A stretch of DNA of 29,034 nucleotides from Kordiimonadaceae bacterium UBA4441 (GTDB lineage Bacteria > Pseudomonadota > Alphaproteobacteria > Sphingomonadales > Emcibacteraceae). The stretch lies in contig DGPL01000033.1 in the NCBI GenBank assembly GCA_002390425.1, positions 114,103 to 143,136 of the forward strand, given 5' to 3'. Made by a program: the position numbers and the translations under genes. How positions within the stretch are numbered: the first letter of the stretch is position 1; the number at the start of each line of letters is the position of its first letter. Below are positions 1 through 8,212 of the stretch, piece after piece. A model generated the notes under the pieces. The model did no database searches and was not told where the DNA came from. It saw nothing but the letters and a program-made list of their open reading frames with translations.

Positions 1-392
1 TAAGTGAGCAAGAAATTGGCGTATTAAAGAACGCTATTGGTGAGCTTAAAAATCGTGCAAAGAATTTAATAGATTTAGCAGATAGTGCTAAGTTTCTTTT
101 TGCGAAACGCCCATTAGACGTAATTCCAAAAGCGGCAAAAGCACTCAATGATGATTCAAAAGTCATTTTGAAGAAAATCCATGATGATTTAAATACCGTA
201 GAAAGTTGGAATAGAGATGCGCTGCAAACTGCTATTGAAGAATTTGTTGAACGCGAAGAAGTAGGGTTTGGAAAAGTCGCGCAGCCATTAAGAGCCGCGT
301 TAACAGGGAGTAATGTATCCCCAGGCATTTCAGAAGTCCTTGATTGGTTAGGAAAAGACGAAAGTTTGTTTAGGATCAAGGACCAAATATAG
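1..392 (+). CDS. gltX: Glutamate--tRNA ligase, C-terminal part (cut by window edge)
   Basis: This is the last ~129 codons of glutamyl-tRNA synthetase, the cytosolic enzyme that charges tRNA-Glu. The open frame runs in from the left edge (first whole codon at position 3) and ends in TAA at 390-392. The visible part is the C-terminal anticodon-binding helical domain. The sequence KVAQPLRAALTGSNVSPG followed by EVLDWLGKDESLFRI matches the conserved end of bacterial GltX. The catalytic HIGH and KMSKS motifs lie outside the window. A downstream in-frame TTG at 168 could look like a start but is internal. gltX directly upstream of gltA on the same strand is a common alphaproteobacterial arrangement. 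Confidence 0.9.
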   Translation, partial: SEQEIGVLKNAIGELKNRAKNLIDLADSAKFLFAKRPLDVIPKAAKALNDDSKVILKKIHDDLNTVESWNRDALQTAIEEFVEREEVGFGKVAQPLRAALTGSNVSPGISEVLDWLGKDESLFRIKDQI

Positions 393-519
393 GAATTTGT
401 TATTTTCACAAAAAATAAACAATTTCTTTAATATTTTGAGAGTATAAGAACGTAAATTAGATGCTTTTTTGATGACGAAGTTCATCAGAGCGATATTAAG
501 ATAAGAAGGATGGAGACAT

Positions 520-1833
520 ATGACAAATAAATACGAAAAAACAGTTACGGGTGATACAGCTACGTTAACAGTACGTGGGAAAAACTATGAACTGCCAATA
601 TATGCTGGATCTTCAGGACCAGATGTGCTCGACATCAGTAAATTATATGCTGAAACCGATATGTTCACCTTTGACCCCGGTTTCACATCAACCGCAAGCT
701 GCGAAAGTTCAATAACATATATTGATGGCGGTAAAGGTGAACTTTTATATCGTGGTTACCCTATTGAACAACTAGCTGAAAAAAGCGACTTTCTTGAAGT
801 TGCGTATCTGCTTTTAAATGGTGAACTACCAACTGCTGATCAAGATAAAGAATTTAAGAAAGCTATTACCTATCACACAATGGTTCATGAGCAATTGGTT
901 CGTTTCTTTGGTGGTTTTCGCAGAGACGCTCATCCAATGGCGATTATGTGTGGTGTCGTTGGTGCGATGTCAGCATTTTATCACGATAGCACTGATATTA
1001 CGGATCCTCAGCAACGTCGCGTTGCTTCGAACCGTTTGATTGCTAAGATACCGACTATTGCGGCTATGACTTATAAATATTCAATTGGTCAACCTTTTGT
1101 TTATCCTCGTAATGATCTTAATTATGCTGAAAACTTTCTCTATATGACGTTTGGGGTTCCAAACTGCGAAGATTATAATGTAAGTAAAACTTTAGCGGAT
1201 GCCATGGATAAAATCTTTATCCTTCATGCTGATCATGAACAAAATGCTTCAACATCAACAGTTCGTCTTGCGGGTTCATCTGGTGCAAATCCATTTGCAT
1301 GTATCGCTGCGGGTATTGCTTCACTTTGGGGCCCTGCTCATGGTGGTGCAAACGAGGCTTGCTTAAATATGCTTAGTGAAATTGGATCAGTTGATAATAT
1401 TCCAGAATATATTAATAAGGCGAAAGATAAAAATGATCCTTTCCGTCTTATGGGCTTTGGTCACCGCGTTTATAAAAACTTTGATCCGCGTGCAAAAGTA
1501 CTTCAACAAGCCGCACATGATGTACTTGAAGAGTTGGGCGTTAATGACACGCTTCTTGACGTTGCAAAAGAGCTAGAGCGCATTGCGTTAGAAGACCCAT
1601 ATTTTGTTGAAAAGAAACTATACCCGAATGTTGACTTCTATTCAGGTATTATTCTTAAAGCGATGGGCTTCCCAACATCAATGTTTACAGTATTATTTGC
1701 CTTAGCACGTACTGTTGGATGGATTTCACAATGGGGTGAGATGATTGAAGACCCAACACAGAAAATTGGTCGTCCACGTCAATTATTTATCGGTGAAACC
1801 GAGCGTAATTACATTGATGTAGATAAACGTTAG
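520..1833 (+). CDS. gltA: Type II citrate synthase
   Basis: Citrate synthase condenses oxaloacetate and acetyl-CoA to citrate at the entry of the TCA cycle, in the cytosol. The protein is 437 residues, close to the 427 of the E. coli hexameric enzyme. It shows GPAHGGANEA (His274), the family signature GFGHRVYKNFDPR (His315) and NVDFYSG (Asp372). These correspond to the catalytic His264, His305 and Asp362 of E. coli at a constant offset of ten. A small N-terminal domain (about residues 1-60) precedes the catalytic fold. The ATG at 520 has GGAG four bases upstream and AAGGA nine bases upstream. The 127-bp gap after gltX probably holds its promoter, but I could not place the boxes with confidence. 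A hairpin terminator follows the gene. Confidence 0.97.
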   Translation: MTNKYEKTVTGDTATLTVRGKNYELPIYAGSSGPDVLDISKLYAETDMFTFDPGFTSTASCESSITYIDGGKGELLYRGYPIEQLAEKSDFLEVAYLLLNGELPTADQDKEFKKAITYHTMVHEQLVRFFGGFRRDAHPMAIMCGVVGAMSAFYHDSTDITDPQQRRVASNRLIAKIPTIAAMTYKYSIGQPFVYPRNDLNYAENFLYMTFGVPNCEDYNVSKTLADAMDKIFILHADHEQNASTSTVRLAGSSGANPFACIAAGIASLWGPAHGGANEACLNMLSEIGSVDNIPEYINKAKDKNDPFRLMGFGHRVYKNFDPRAKVLQQAAHDVLEELGVNDTLLDVAKELERIALEDPYFVEKKLYPNVDFYSGIILKAMGFPTSMFTVLFALARTVGWISQWGEMIEDPTQKIGRPRQLFIGETERNYIDVDKR

Positions 1834-1855
1834 TAACGACTTAATATCATAAAAG

Positions 1856-1884
1856 AAAACCGGCTCATTGAAGCCGGTTTTTTT
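1856..1884. terminator. Bidirectional Rho-independent terminator between gltA and gloA
   Basis: A perfect 10-bp stem, AAAACCGGCT (1856-1865) with AGCCGGTTTT (1872-1881), encloses a 6-base loop and runs into a T tract on the plus strand. The reverse strand also reads as a stem followed by T-rich sequence. It lies 23 bases after the gltA stop and touches the gloA stop codon (1883-1885), so it plausibly ends transcription from both convergent genes. Confidence 0.9.
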
Positions 1885-2281
1885 ATTTCTTTTCGATTAA
1901 TTCTATCATATAGCCATCCGGATCTTTGACAAAAGCAATCACAGTGGTTCCATGTTTCATTGGACCTGGCAGTCTTGGTATTTCAACACCTAACTTCTCA
2001 AGCCCTTCACAAGTTTGATAGATATCCGGAACACCAATTGCCAAATGACCAAAGGCATTTCCCAAATCATAACCTTCATCCTGCCCCCAATTGAAAGTAA
2101 GCTCTATAACTGTATTACTTTCTTCTGGTCCATAACCTAAAAATGCAAGTGTGAATTTCCCCGATGGATAATCTTTGCGTCTTAATAAATCCATCCCGAG
2201 ATGATCACAATAGAATGAGATAGATTTATCCAAATCTCTCACTCTGATCATGGTATGGAGTAATCTATATTCGTTTGACAT
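1883..2281 (-). CDS. gloA: Lactoylglutathione lyase (glyoxalase I)
   Basis: Glyoxalase I isomerises the hemithioacetal of methylglyoxal and glutathione to S-lactoylglutathione, a cytosolic detoxification step. The 132-residue protein is the usual size for the bacterial Ni-type enzyme. It carries the family landmarks LLHTMIRV, ELTFNWG, GNAFGHLAIGV, GPMKHGTTVIAFV and DPDGYMIELI. The four expected metal ligands are present as His9, Glu60, His79 and Glu127. The ATG lies 3 bases after the fabZ stop with no convincing ribosome binding site of its own, suggesting translational coupling to fabZ. Its location is unusual: in most Alphaproteobacteria lpxA follows fabZ here. The VOC fold is shared with mce at 23083, but the motifs here are specific to GloA. 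Confidence 0.92.
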   Translation of the reverse strand: MSNEYRLLHTMIRVRDLDKSISFYCDHLGMDLLRRKDYPSGKFTLAFLGYGPEESNTVIELTFNWGQDEGYDLGNAFGHLAIGVPDIYQTCEGLEKLGVEIPRLPGPMKHGTTVIAFVKDPDGYMIELIEKK

Positions 2282-2284
2282 AAA

Positions 2285-2743
2285 TTAGGTCGCAATCATT
2301 GCTTTAAAACTTGCTTCGGCAACCACTTGGCCATCAACAATACCCTTACCAGAAAATTTCCAGATATTACGGCGGTTCTGTTCTTTTTTCACATGAAGCT
2401 CTAGCATATCACCAGGTTTTACAGGTTTTCTAAACTTTACCGCGTCAATAGACATGAAATAGACAAGCTTACCTTCTGCCTCTTCACCCAAGCTAAGCAT
2501 AACAAGAGCAGCTGCAGACTGTGCCATCGCTTCGACAATAAGGACGCCTGGCATAACTGGTTTTTCAGGAAAATGCCCTTGAAAGAAAGGTTCATTAATT
2601 GTTACGCCTTTTTTACCTACTGCTTTATCACCTTTATGGATATCACAAAGTTTATCAACAAGTAACATAGGATAGCGATGTGGAATTAATTCCTTAATTC
2701 GATTGATATCAATATCATCCAACTTTTCTACATCTTCTGTCAT
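2285..2743 (-). CDS. fabZ: 3-hydroxyacyl-[ACP] dehydratase FabZ
   Basis: FabZ removes water from 3-hydroxyacyl-ACP in fatty acid elongation, in the cytosol. The 152-residue hot-dog-fold protein has the expected PHRYPMLLVD, the active-site segment QGHFPEKPVMPGVLIVEAMAQ, with catalytic His57 and Glu71, and a C-terminal FRKPVKPGD strand. Two ATGs are possible (2749 and 2743). An AGGA directly abuts the first but lies an ideal six bases before the second, so 2743 is chosen. The gene is cut off from skp by a terminator and a 116-bp gap, so it must have its own promoter. It is coupled to gloA. In related genomes fabZ is flanked by lpxD and lpxA; neither is present here. Confidence 0.95.
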   Translation of the reverse strand: MTEDVEKLDDIDINRIKELIPHRYPMLLVDKLCDIHKGDKAVGKKGVTINEPFFQGHFPEKPVMPGVLIVEAMAQSAAALVMLSLGEEAEGKLVYFMSIDAVKFRKPVKPGDMLELHVKKEQNRRNIWKFSGKGIVDGQVVAEASFKAMIAT

Positions 2744-2768
2744 AATCATTCCTATAATAATTTTGCTG

Positions 2769-2790
2769 TTTCAGTATAATAATACTGAAA
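2769..2790. repeat. Inverted repeat upstream of fabZ
   Basis: Perfect 9-bp arms TTTCAGTAT and ATACTGAAA are separated by 4 bases. The repeat is 26 bp upstream of the fabZ start and just downstream of the skp terminator. It could be an operator overlapping an AT-rich fabZ promoter, or a hairpin in the fabZ leader. No T tract follows the arm on the minus strand, so a terminator is less likely. Confidence 0.5.
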
Positions 2791-2810
2791 ATATTTGAAA
2801 GAAAATTATA

Positions 2811-2850
2811 AAAAAAGCCTGCTATCGAAAATAGCAGGCTTTTTAAAAAA
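2811..2850 (-). terminator. Rho-independent terminator after skp
   Basis: Perfect 14-bp arms (2812-2825 and 2831-2844, core GCCTGCTAT / ATAGCAGGC) enclose a 5-base loop with T tracts at both ends. It starts about 10 bases after the skp stop codon. It closes the rpsB-to-skp gene run and separates it from fabZ. Confidence 0.92.
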
Positions 2851-2859
2851 TATTTATGT

Positions 2860-3468
2860 TTAGTTTGCTGGCGCAGCCACGGGCGCAGCAGCAGCTTCTG
2901 GAACTTCAGGTAAAGCAACAGTCGTTGACGGCATAGCTAAATCAAGTTGCTCAATAACACGCGTCGTTACATCCAAACCTGGCGCTTGCTCTAATACAAA
3001 ACCTTTTTCTATCAGGATGGTTGCGCCAGTATCCTGCAATACCTTTTGCAATATAGGTTTTAAAGCACGCTCAATTTCCGCATTAGCATTTGCAATTGCA
3101 ATTTCCAACTGTTGGCGTTTGATTTGTACTTCACGTTGATACTCAACTGCCTTTTGTTGAAATTCTTGCGCTTTTTGATTATACGCTTCTTGAGGCATAA
3201 TTGCGCTTTGTCCTTTAAGACTTTCTTCTTCTGCCCGAAGAGCATTACCTTTAGTCTGTAATTCCGTCTGCATTTCTGCCTGAATTTGAGCAACTTGTCT
3301 GTTAATATCAACAGCAACTGCAGCCGTCGTTACAATTAACCTATTATCAACAACAGCAATTTTGGCAGCAGGAATAGCTTGAGCATTAGCAAGGCTATTA
3401 ATTCCTATAACTGATATTAAAGCTATTACTGCACTATAAAAATATTTCATATTCATCATTTTCTTCAT
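2860..3468 (-). CDS. skp: Periplasmic chaperone, OmpH/Skp family
   Basis: Skp-like chaperones hold unfolded outer-membrane proteins in the periplasm and deliver them to BamA. The chosen 202-residue protein begins with a signal peptide (MKKMMNMKYFYSAVIAL, then a cleavage region near LANAQA). A long charged helical stretch rich in Gln, Glu and Lys (about residues 55-155) follows, typical of the Skp tentacle coiled coil. The tail is rich in Ala and Pro. The open frame extends 40 codons upstream into bamA, but a start at 3468 puts the signal peptide at the N-terminus and leaves one base after the bamA stop; ATGs at 3459, 3456 and 3450 are alternatives. No clear Shine-Dalgarno is visible, so coupling to bamA is likely. 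A strong terminator follows where lpxD is expected. Confidence 0.88.
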   Translation of the reverse strand: MKKMMNMKYFYSAVIALISVIGINSLANAQAIPAAKIAVVDNRLIVTTAAVAVDINRQVAQIQAEMQTELQTKGNALRAEEESLKGQSAIMPQEAYNQKAQEFQQKAVEYQREVQIKRQQLEIAIANANAEIERALKPILQKVLQDTGATILIEKGFVLEQAPGLDVTTRVIEQLDLAMPSTTVALPEVPEAAAAPVAAPAN

Positions 3469-3469
3469 A

Positions 3470-5821
3470 TTAAAATCTCGTTCCGACATTAAATTGGAAA
3501 AATTCCGTTTCGTCGCCTCGTTGGTTTTTAATTGCTCTGGCCAAGTCAATTCTAAATGGCCCGAATGGTGATTGCCATGAGAGGCCAATCCCTAAAGAAA
3601 CCCTCGGTCTCGCATTATTTCCGAGCAACGTATATACCACACCTGCAGGTGATATCAAGGTTTCTTCTGCATCAACATTAAATACCGCACCCACGTCCGT
3701 ATAGATACTAGCCTCGATACCTAAGTCTCTTGCACCACCTCCCAATGGAATAAAGAGTTCTGCTGTCGCTTTATAATAAGTGTTACCACCAATATTAAAG
3801 CCTCGGAAAAACTCCGTATTAGTTCCATTATATTCACGTGGTCCAACACCTGCTTCATTGAAACCTCTCATTTGAGGGTTTCCAAGGAAAAATCTATTAT
3901 TAAGCCTAATCGTTCTTCCTAGGCCTTCTATGTGCCCTCCTTCAGCAGAAAGGTTGAATATCCAAAATTTATAAATTGGATAGAAATAATCATAACTACC
4001 TCTCGTTCTAAGAAACTTTTGATTTCCACCTAATCCGGCAACCTCTTGACTTACAGAAACTAACTGCCCTCTATTTGGTTTTTGTTGATTATCTAATGAA
4101 TTATAAGTTAGTCCATATCTTATTGAGGACGTTAAAAATTCACCCGAGTTATCTGTTAAATAAGGGTTGTCTGAGAAAAAGCGCGTTACGACCCTATCTT
4201 GTATTAAGTTATAGGATACATTCATAATCACATATTCTGTAATTGGAAATCCTGTTCGAATTGAAGTACCGACACTTCTTTGCTGATACCCACTTTCAAT
4301 AAAATTTGTATCTCTAATAAAAAGATCAACTCCAGCCGCTAGCCTACGACCTAGAAAATATGGTTCCGTAAAACTCAAATCTACTTGTTTTCTTCGTTTT
4401 GATAATTGTGCACTTGCTCTATATTGCTGTCCTTTACCGACTAAGTTTCTATCACCTATGCTAAAGTTAACAATTAGCCCTTCAAAACTTGAATATCCGA
4501 GGCCAGCTGATAATTCGCCTGTCGGCTGTTCTTCGACTGTGATTTCTAAAATCGATCTATCTGCTTGCGTTCCTTCAATTTGTTCAATCTCAACATCTTG
4601 GAAGAATTGCAATGATTGCACACGAATCTCCGACCGGTTAAGTCTCGCAGAGTTGTACGCATCACCTTCTACTAATTGAACCTCGCGCCTAATAACTCTA
4701 TCGTGAGTTCTTACATTATTAATAATTTTAACTTCTTCAACATAAACTCTCGGAGTTTCATTAATGATAAAAGTTATATCAACTGTTCTATCCGCACGAT
4801 TTCGTCTTACTTGAGGTCTGATATCAATAAATGCATAGCCTCGAAGACCAGCAACATTCGTTAATGATTCTACAGAATCGTCTATCGCCGAAGAGTCAAA
4901 AATATCGCCTGTTTTTGTATAAACAAGCTGTTTTAGAATCTCTCCGTCCAATTCCTCAATTTCACTTTCAACTGTAATATTGCCGAAATTATATAATTCA
5001 CCTTCTTCAACTGAAATATTAATATAAAAATATTGTTTATCAGGAGATAGTTCAGCTACAGCAGAAGTAACTCGAAAATCGGCGTACCCCTGTTCACGAT
5101 AAAAGTCTCTTAATAATTGTTTGTCATAATTTAAACGGTCTGGATCATAAGTATCTTCAGAGGCAAGAAACTTCCACCAACGGCTTTCTTTCGTCGCTAC
5201 TTTGCTCCTTAATATATCATTATTGAATACTTTATTACCCAGAAAGTTAATTTTACCAATTGTACTTTTCGCACCCTCAGAAATTTCAAAAACTAGATTA
5301 ACACGATTTTGTTCTAACTGAATTACCTTTGGCTCAATCGATGCTGCAAACCGCCCGCCTCGGCGATAAATTTCTAAGATTCTTTGAACATCTGCTCTAA
5401 CTTTCGCGCGAGAAAAAACAATACGGGGGCGAAGCTGTATTTCTTCGTATATATCATCATCATCTTTATATTTGTTGCCTTCAAATACAATGCGGTTGAT
5501 AATTGGGTTTTCAACGACTTCAACTACGAGCGTATCACCTCGTCGGCCAACATCGACATCTGAAAATAGCCCTGTATTAAATAGTCTTTTTAAGGATGCA
5601 TCACTAAGTTGATCATTATAATTATCGCCAATATTTAATAACAAATAAGATTCAATTGTTGATTCTTCGATACGTTGATTACCAACAATTTCAAGCCTAT
5701 TTATAACAGGACCCGTAATGGATGCAGATTGAGCAATAGCAATTGATGGCAAAAATATCTGTGTAATAGTTAGCAACACTACAACATGCAAATAAACAAA
5801 TATTTTTTTCTTAGTACCCAC
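3470..5821 (-). CDS. bamA: Outer membrane protein assembly factor BamA
   Basis: BamA is the central outer-membrane insertase of the BAM complex. The 783-residue protein has an N-terminal signal peptide ending near IAIAQS (about residue 31). Five POTRA-type segments follow, for example NRLEIVGNQRIEE and INRIVFEGNKYKDDD. A 16-strand barrel domain starts near residue 440. The conserved loop-6 RGF motif appears as PQMRGFNEAG near residue 650, and the chain ends in NVGTRF with a terminal Phe, as expected for an outer-membrane protein. The start is GTG at 5821, supported by AAGG eight bases upstream; no in-frame ATG would preserve the signal peptide. It lies between rseP and skp in the usual envelope-biogenesis order. 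Confidence 0.97.
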   Translation of the reverse strand: MGTKKKIFVYLHVVVLLTITQIFLPSIAIAQSASITGPVINRLEIVGNQRIEESTIESYLLLNIGDNYNDQLSDASLKRLFNTGLFSDVDVGRRGDTLVVEVVENPIINRIVFEGNKYKDDDDIYEEIQLRPRIVFSRAKVRADVQRILEIYRRGGRFAASIEPKVIQLEQNRVNLVFEISEGAKSTIGKINFLGNKVFNNDILRSKVATKESRWWKFLASEDTYDPDRLNYDKQLLRDFYREQGYADFRVTSAVAELSPDKQYFYINISVEEGELYNFGNITVESEIEELDGEILKQLVYTKTGDIFDSSAIDDSVESLTNVAGLRGYAFIDIRPQVRRNRADRTVDITFIINETPRVYVEEVKIINNVRTHDRVIRREVQLVEGDAYNSARLNRSEIRVQSLQFFQDVEIEQIEGTQADRSILEITVEEQPTGELSAGLGYSSFEGLIVNFSIGDRNLVGKGQQYRASAQLSKRRKQVDLSFTEPYFLGRRLAAGVDLFIRDTNFIESGYQQRSVGTSIRTGFPITEYVIMNVSYNLIQDRVVTRFFSDNPYLTDNSGEFLTSSIRYGLTYNSLDNQQKPNRGQLVSVSQEVAGLGGNQKFLRTRGSYDYFYPIYKFWIFNLSAEGGHIEGLGRTIRLNNRFFLGNPQMRGFNEAGVGPREYNGTNTEFFRGFNIGGNTYYKATAELFIPLGGGARDLGIEASIYTDVGAVFNVDAEETLISPAGVVYTLLGNNARPRVSLGIGLSWQSPFGPFRIDLARAIKNQRGDETEFFQFNVGTRF

Positions 5822-5858
5822 AAATATTACCTTAATTTATAAATTTATACGTTACACT

Positions 5859-6974
5859 TTAATCAATTTTTAATATGTCATTAAACGTTGCAAATATCAT
5901 CAAACTTAATACAACAAGTGCACCAATCTTAAAACCAAATTCTTGCGCTTGAGCGCTCATTTTTTTTCTTCTTACGGCCTCTATCGCATAATAAAGCAAA
6001 TGTCCACCATCAAGCATTGGAATTGGGAATAAATTTACCATCCCTAACCCTATAGAAATTAGTGCCATAAAGTTTATCAATGACGTTAATCCATGTTCAG
6101 CCGTTTTACCTGCTACACGAGCAATAGTAATTGGACCACTTAATTCTTGCGCGGACCTTTTTCCTACAATGATTTGGCCTAGGCCTTGTAAATTTCTCAT
6201 GGTCAAATCTTTGGTAGCTATGGTCGCATTCCAAAGTGCCGAAAATAGTCCATATTGAACTAAAACTCTATCTTCTGGATTTATACTGCTGCGGATACCG
6301 ATTTGTCTAACTTTAGTAGGTTGTCCCAGGATATCTTCATCTTCAACCATACCAAGATTAAAGTTTAAGTTGATGGTTTGACCATCTCTTAAAACGGCGA
6401 CAGTCACAGCATCTTCAACTTTGAATAATAAATGCTCTCTAATATCCATAAAAGTTTCAATTTCTTCACCATCAATTGAAACAATTCTATCACCTGCTTC
6501 AATGCCAGCCTCTTTTGCTGCACCGCCTTCTAAAACATCGCCTACAACGGGGGCTAATTCCATTCTTCCATAGGTAAAATAAAGACCTGCAATAATTAAT
6601 ATTGCAAATAAAAAGTTGACCGCAGGACCAGCAAATACAATCGCGGCCTTTTGCGCTAAATTTTTATGATGAAAAGATACTTCTTTCTCTTCGTCACTCA
6701 TCTCGTTTATTGCAGCATCTGGGGTACTCGCTTCGGAAGCATCACCAAAAAACTTTACGTATCCACCAAGCGGTATCCAACTTATCTTCCATCTTGTTCC
6801 GTTTTTATCATTAAAACCCCAAATTTCAGGACCAAACCCAACAGAAAAAACCTCAACCCGAACACCATTTATACGAGCAATAATATAATGCCCCCATTCA
6901 TGAACAAACACGAGCACAGTCAATACGAATAAAAATGACGCAATCATTTGACCATATGATAGAAGAGCTTCCAT
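5859..6974 (-). CDS. rseP: Site-2 intramembrane zinc protease RseP
   Basis: RseP cleaves membrane-embedded substrates such as anti-sigma factors during envelope stress, in the inner membrane. The 371-residue protein has the HExxH zinc motif in the first membrane segment (VHEWGHYI, His25, Glu26, His29). One PDZ domain follows (about residues 130-200, beginning APVVGDVLEGGAA and containing DRIVSIDGE). The second conserved site is NLFPIPMLDGGH near residue 320, followed by a C-terminal membrane helix. One PDZ rather than the two of E. coli RseP (450 residues) fits the shorter alphaproteobacterial form. The ATG lies one base after the dxr stop, and bamA begins 37 bp downstream, so it is cotranscribed within the block. 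Confidence 0.95.
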   Translation of the reverse strand: MEALLSYGQMIASFLFVLTVLVFVHEWGHYIIARINGVRVEVFSVGFGPEIWGFNDKNGTRWKISWIPLGGYVKFFGDASEASTPDAAINEMSDEEKEVSFHHKNLAQKAAIVFAGPAVNFLFAILIIAGLYFTYGRMELAPVVGDVLEGGAAKEAGIEAGDRIVSIDGEEIETFMDIREHLLFKVEDAVTVAVLRDGQTINLNFNLGMVEDEDILGQPTKVRQIGIRSSINPEDRVLVQYGLFSALWNATIATKDLTMRNLQGLGQIIVGKRSAQELSGPITIARVAGKTAEHGLTSLINFMALISIGLGMVNLFPIPMLDGGHLLYYAIEAVRRKKMSAQAQEFGFKIGALVVLSLMIFATFNDILKID

Positions 6975-6975
6975 A

Positions 6976-8187
6976 TTATTTCTTTAATCCTTCAACTATT
7001 TCACCAGTTACTATTCTTGTATTCTCATCGACATCATGTACATCATTTAGACAAGTCATTTGATGAATTTTAATAGTATCCAAGGCTTTCTCTACAACTT
7101 TCGTGATATCCAAGAAATCAATTTGACCTTCAAGAAAAGCCTTAACAGCTATTTCATTGGAAGCGTTGAGGATAGTAGGCGCACTTCCTCCTTTTTGCAA
7201 CACTTCTCGCGTAATATTAATTGCCGGAAATTTAACTTTATCTGGCCTAATAAAATTCAGTTGCCCTATTTCTGTTAAATCTAATTTTTTAGACGGCGCA
7301 TTCATTCTATGCGGCCACCCTAAAGTGTATGAAATAGGTGTGCGCATATCTGGCGTACCAAGTTGAGCCAAGACCGATCCATCAATATATGAAACCATAC
7401 TATGAATGATAGACTCAGGATGGATAATTATATCTAACTGTTCTTTTTCAATAGGGAACATATAGTAAGCTTCAATCAACTCGAGACCTTTATTCATCAT
7501 CGTAGCGCTATCAACTGATATCTTAACTCCCATAGACCAATTTGGATGTTTAATAGCTTCTACCGGCGTAATATATTGCATATCAGCAATATCTTTATTC
7601 CAAAATGGTCCACCTGATGCTGTTAAGGTAACCTTCTCAATTTTCTCTGGTTCATCAAAATCAAATATTTGAAATATAGCATTATGCTCTGAATCTACCG
7701 GTAAAATCGTAGCACCACAGTCTTCAACTTGCTGCATCATAAATTCACCAGCGCATACTAGGCACTCTTTATTGGCGAGCGCGATTGTCGCCCCTCGTCT
7801 AATTGCCGTTAAAGTCGGTTTAAGCCCCGCTGCACCAACGATTGAAGACATTACCCAATCCGCGGACGTATCAGCCGCTTCATTTAAAGCTTCACTTCCC
7901 GCAGCAGCAATAATATTATGCCCATGAAGAGCTTCTTTTAAGTCCGAGTATTTATCTTGATCCGCAATTACGGCCATTTCTGCATTATGCGCAATTGCCT
8001 GTTTCGCTAGCGCTTCTACATTACTATTTGCAGTTAAAGCTTTAACAGAATATTTTTCAGGATTGCGGCTAATTAGGTCAAGAGTACTGGTACCAATTGA
8101 ACCAGTAGAACCAAGAATAGTTATATCCTTATGTTCGGGCGTATCAATAACCTTGAAACGGTCTTTCTCTCGAATACTAATATTCAT
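6976..8187 (-). CDS. dxr: 1-deoxy-D-xylulose 5-phosphate reductoisomerase
   Basis: Dxr makes 2-C-methyl-D-erythritol 4-phosphate, the first committed step of the MEP isoprenoid pathway, in the cytosol. The 403-residue protein has the NADPH-binding GSTGSIG at residues 26-32, the catalytic-domain segment PVDSEHNAIFQ, the TASGGPF motif, and PNWSMGVKISVDSATMMNKGLE, which together identify the family. The first 20 residues are a short extension before the Rossmann strand; 8187 is the only ATG before the GSTG motif. Its product feeds isoprenoid precursors used by UppS, encoded two genes upstream. The gap to cdsA is 25 bp and to rseP one base, consistent with a single operon. Confidence 0.97.
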   Translation of the reverse strand: MNISIREKDRFKVIDTPEHKDITILGSTGSIGTSTLDLISRNPEKYSVKALTANSNVEALAKQAIAHNAEMAVIADQDKYSDLKEALHGHNIIAAAGSEALNEAADTSADWVMSSIVGAAGLKPTLTAIRRGATIALANKECLVCAGEFMMQQVEDCGATILPVDSEHNAIFQIFDFDEPEKIEKVTLTASGGPFWNKDIADMQYITPVEAIKHPNWSMGVKISVDSATMMNKGLELIEAYYMFPIEKEQLDIIIHPESIIHSMVSYIDGSVLAQLGTPDMRTPISYTLGWPHRMNAPSKKLDLTEIGQLNFIRPDKVKFPAINITREVLQKGGSAPTILNASNEIAVKAFLEGQIDFLDITKVVEKALDTIKIHQMTCLNDVHDVDENTRIVTGEIVEGLKK

Positions 8188-8212
8188 TATATACTTAATC
8201 CTATGACCAGCA

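Noticed and set aside
466..487. Short hairpin TGATGA/TCATCA in the gltA leader
   Set aside because: Only six AT-rich base pairs with a six-base loop, which is expected by chance in this composition.
3469..3588. Longer N-terminal form of Skp beginning inside bamA
   Set aside because: The extra 40 residues would bury the signal peptide inside the protein and overlap the conserved bamA C-terminus; the start at 3468 fits the family.
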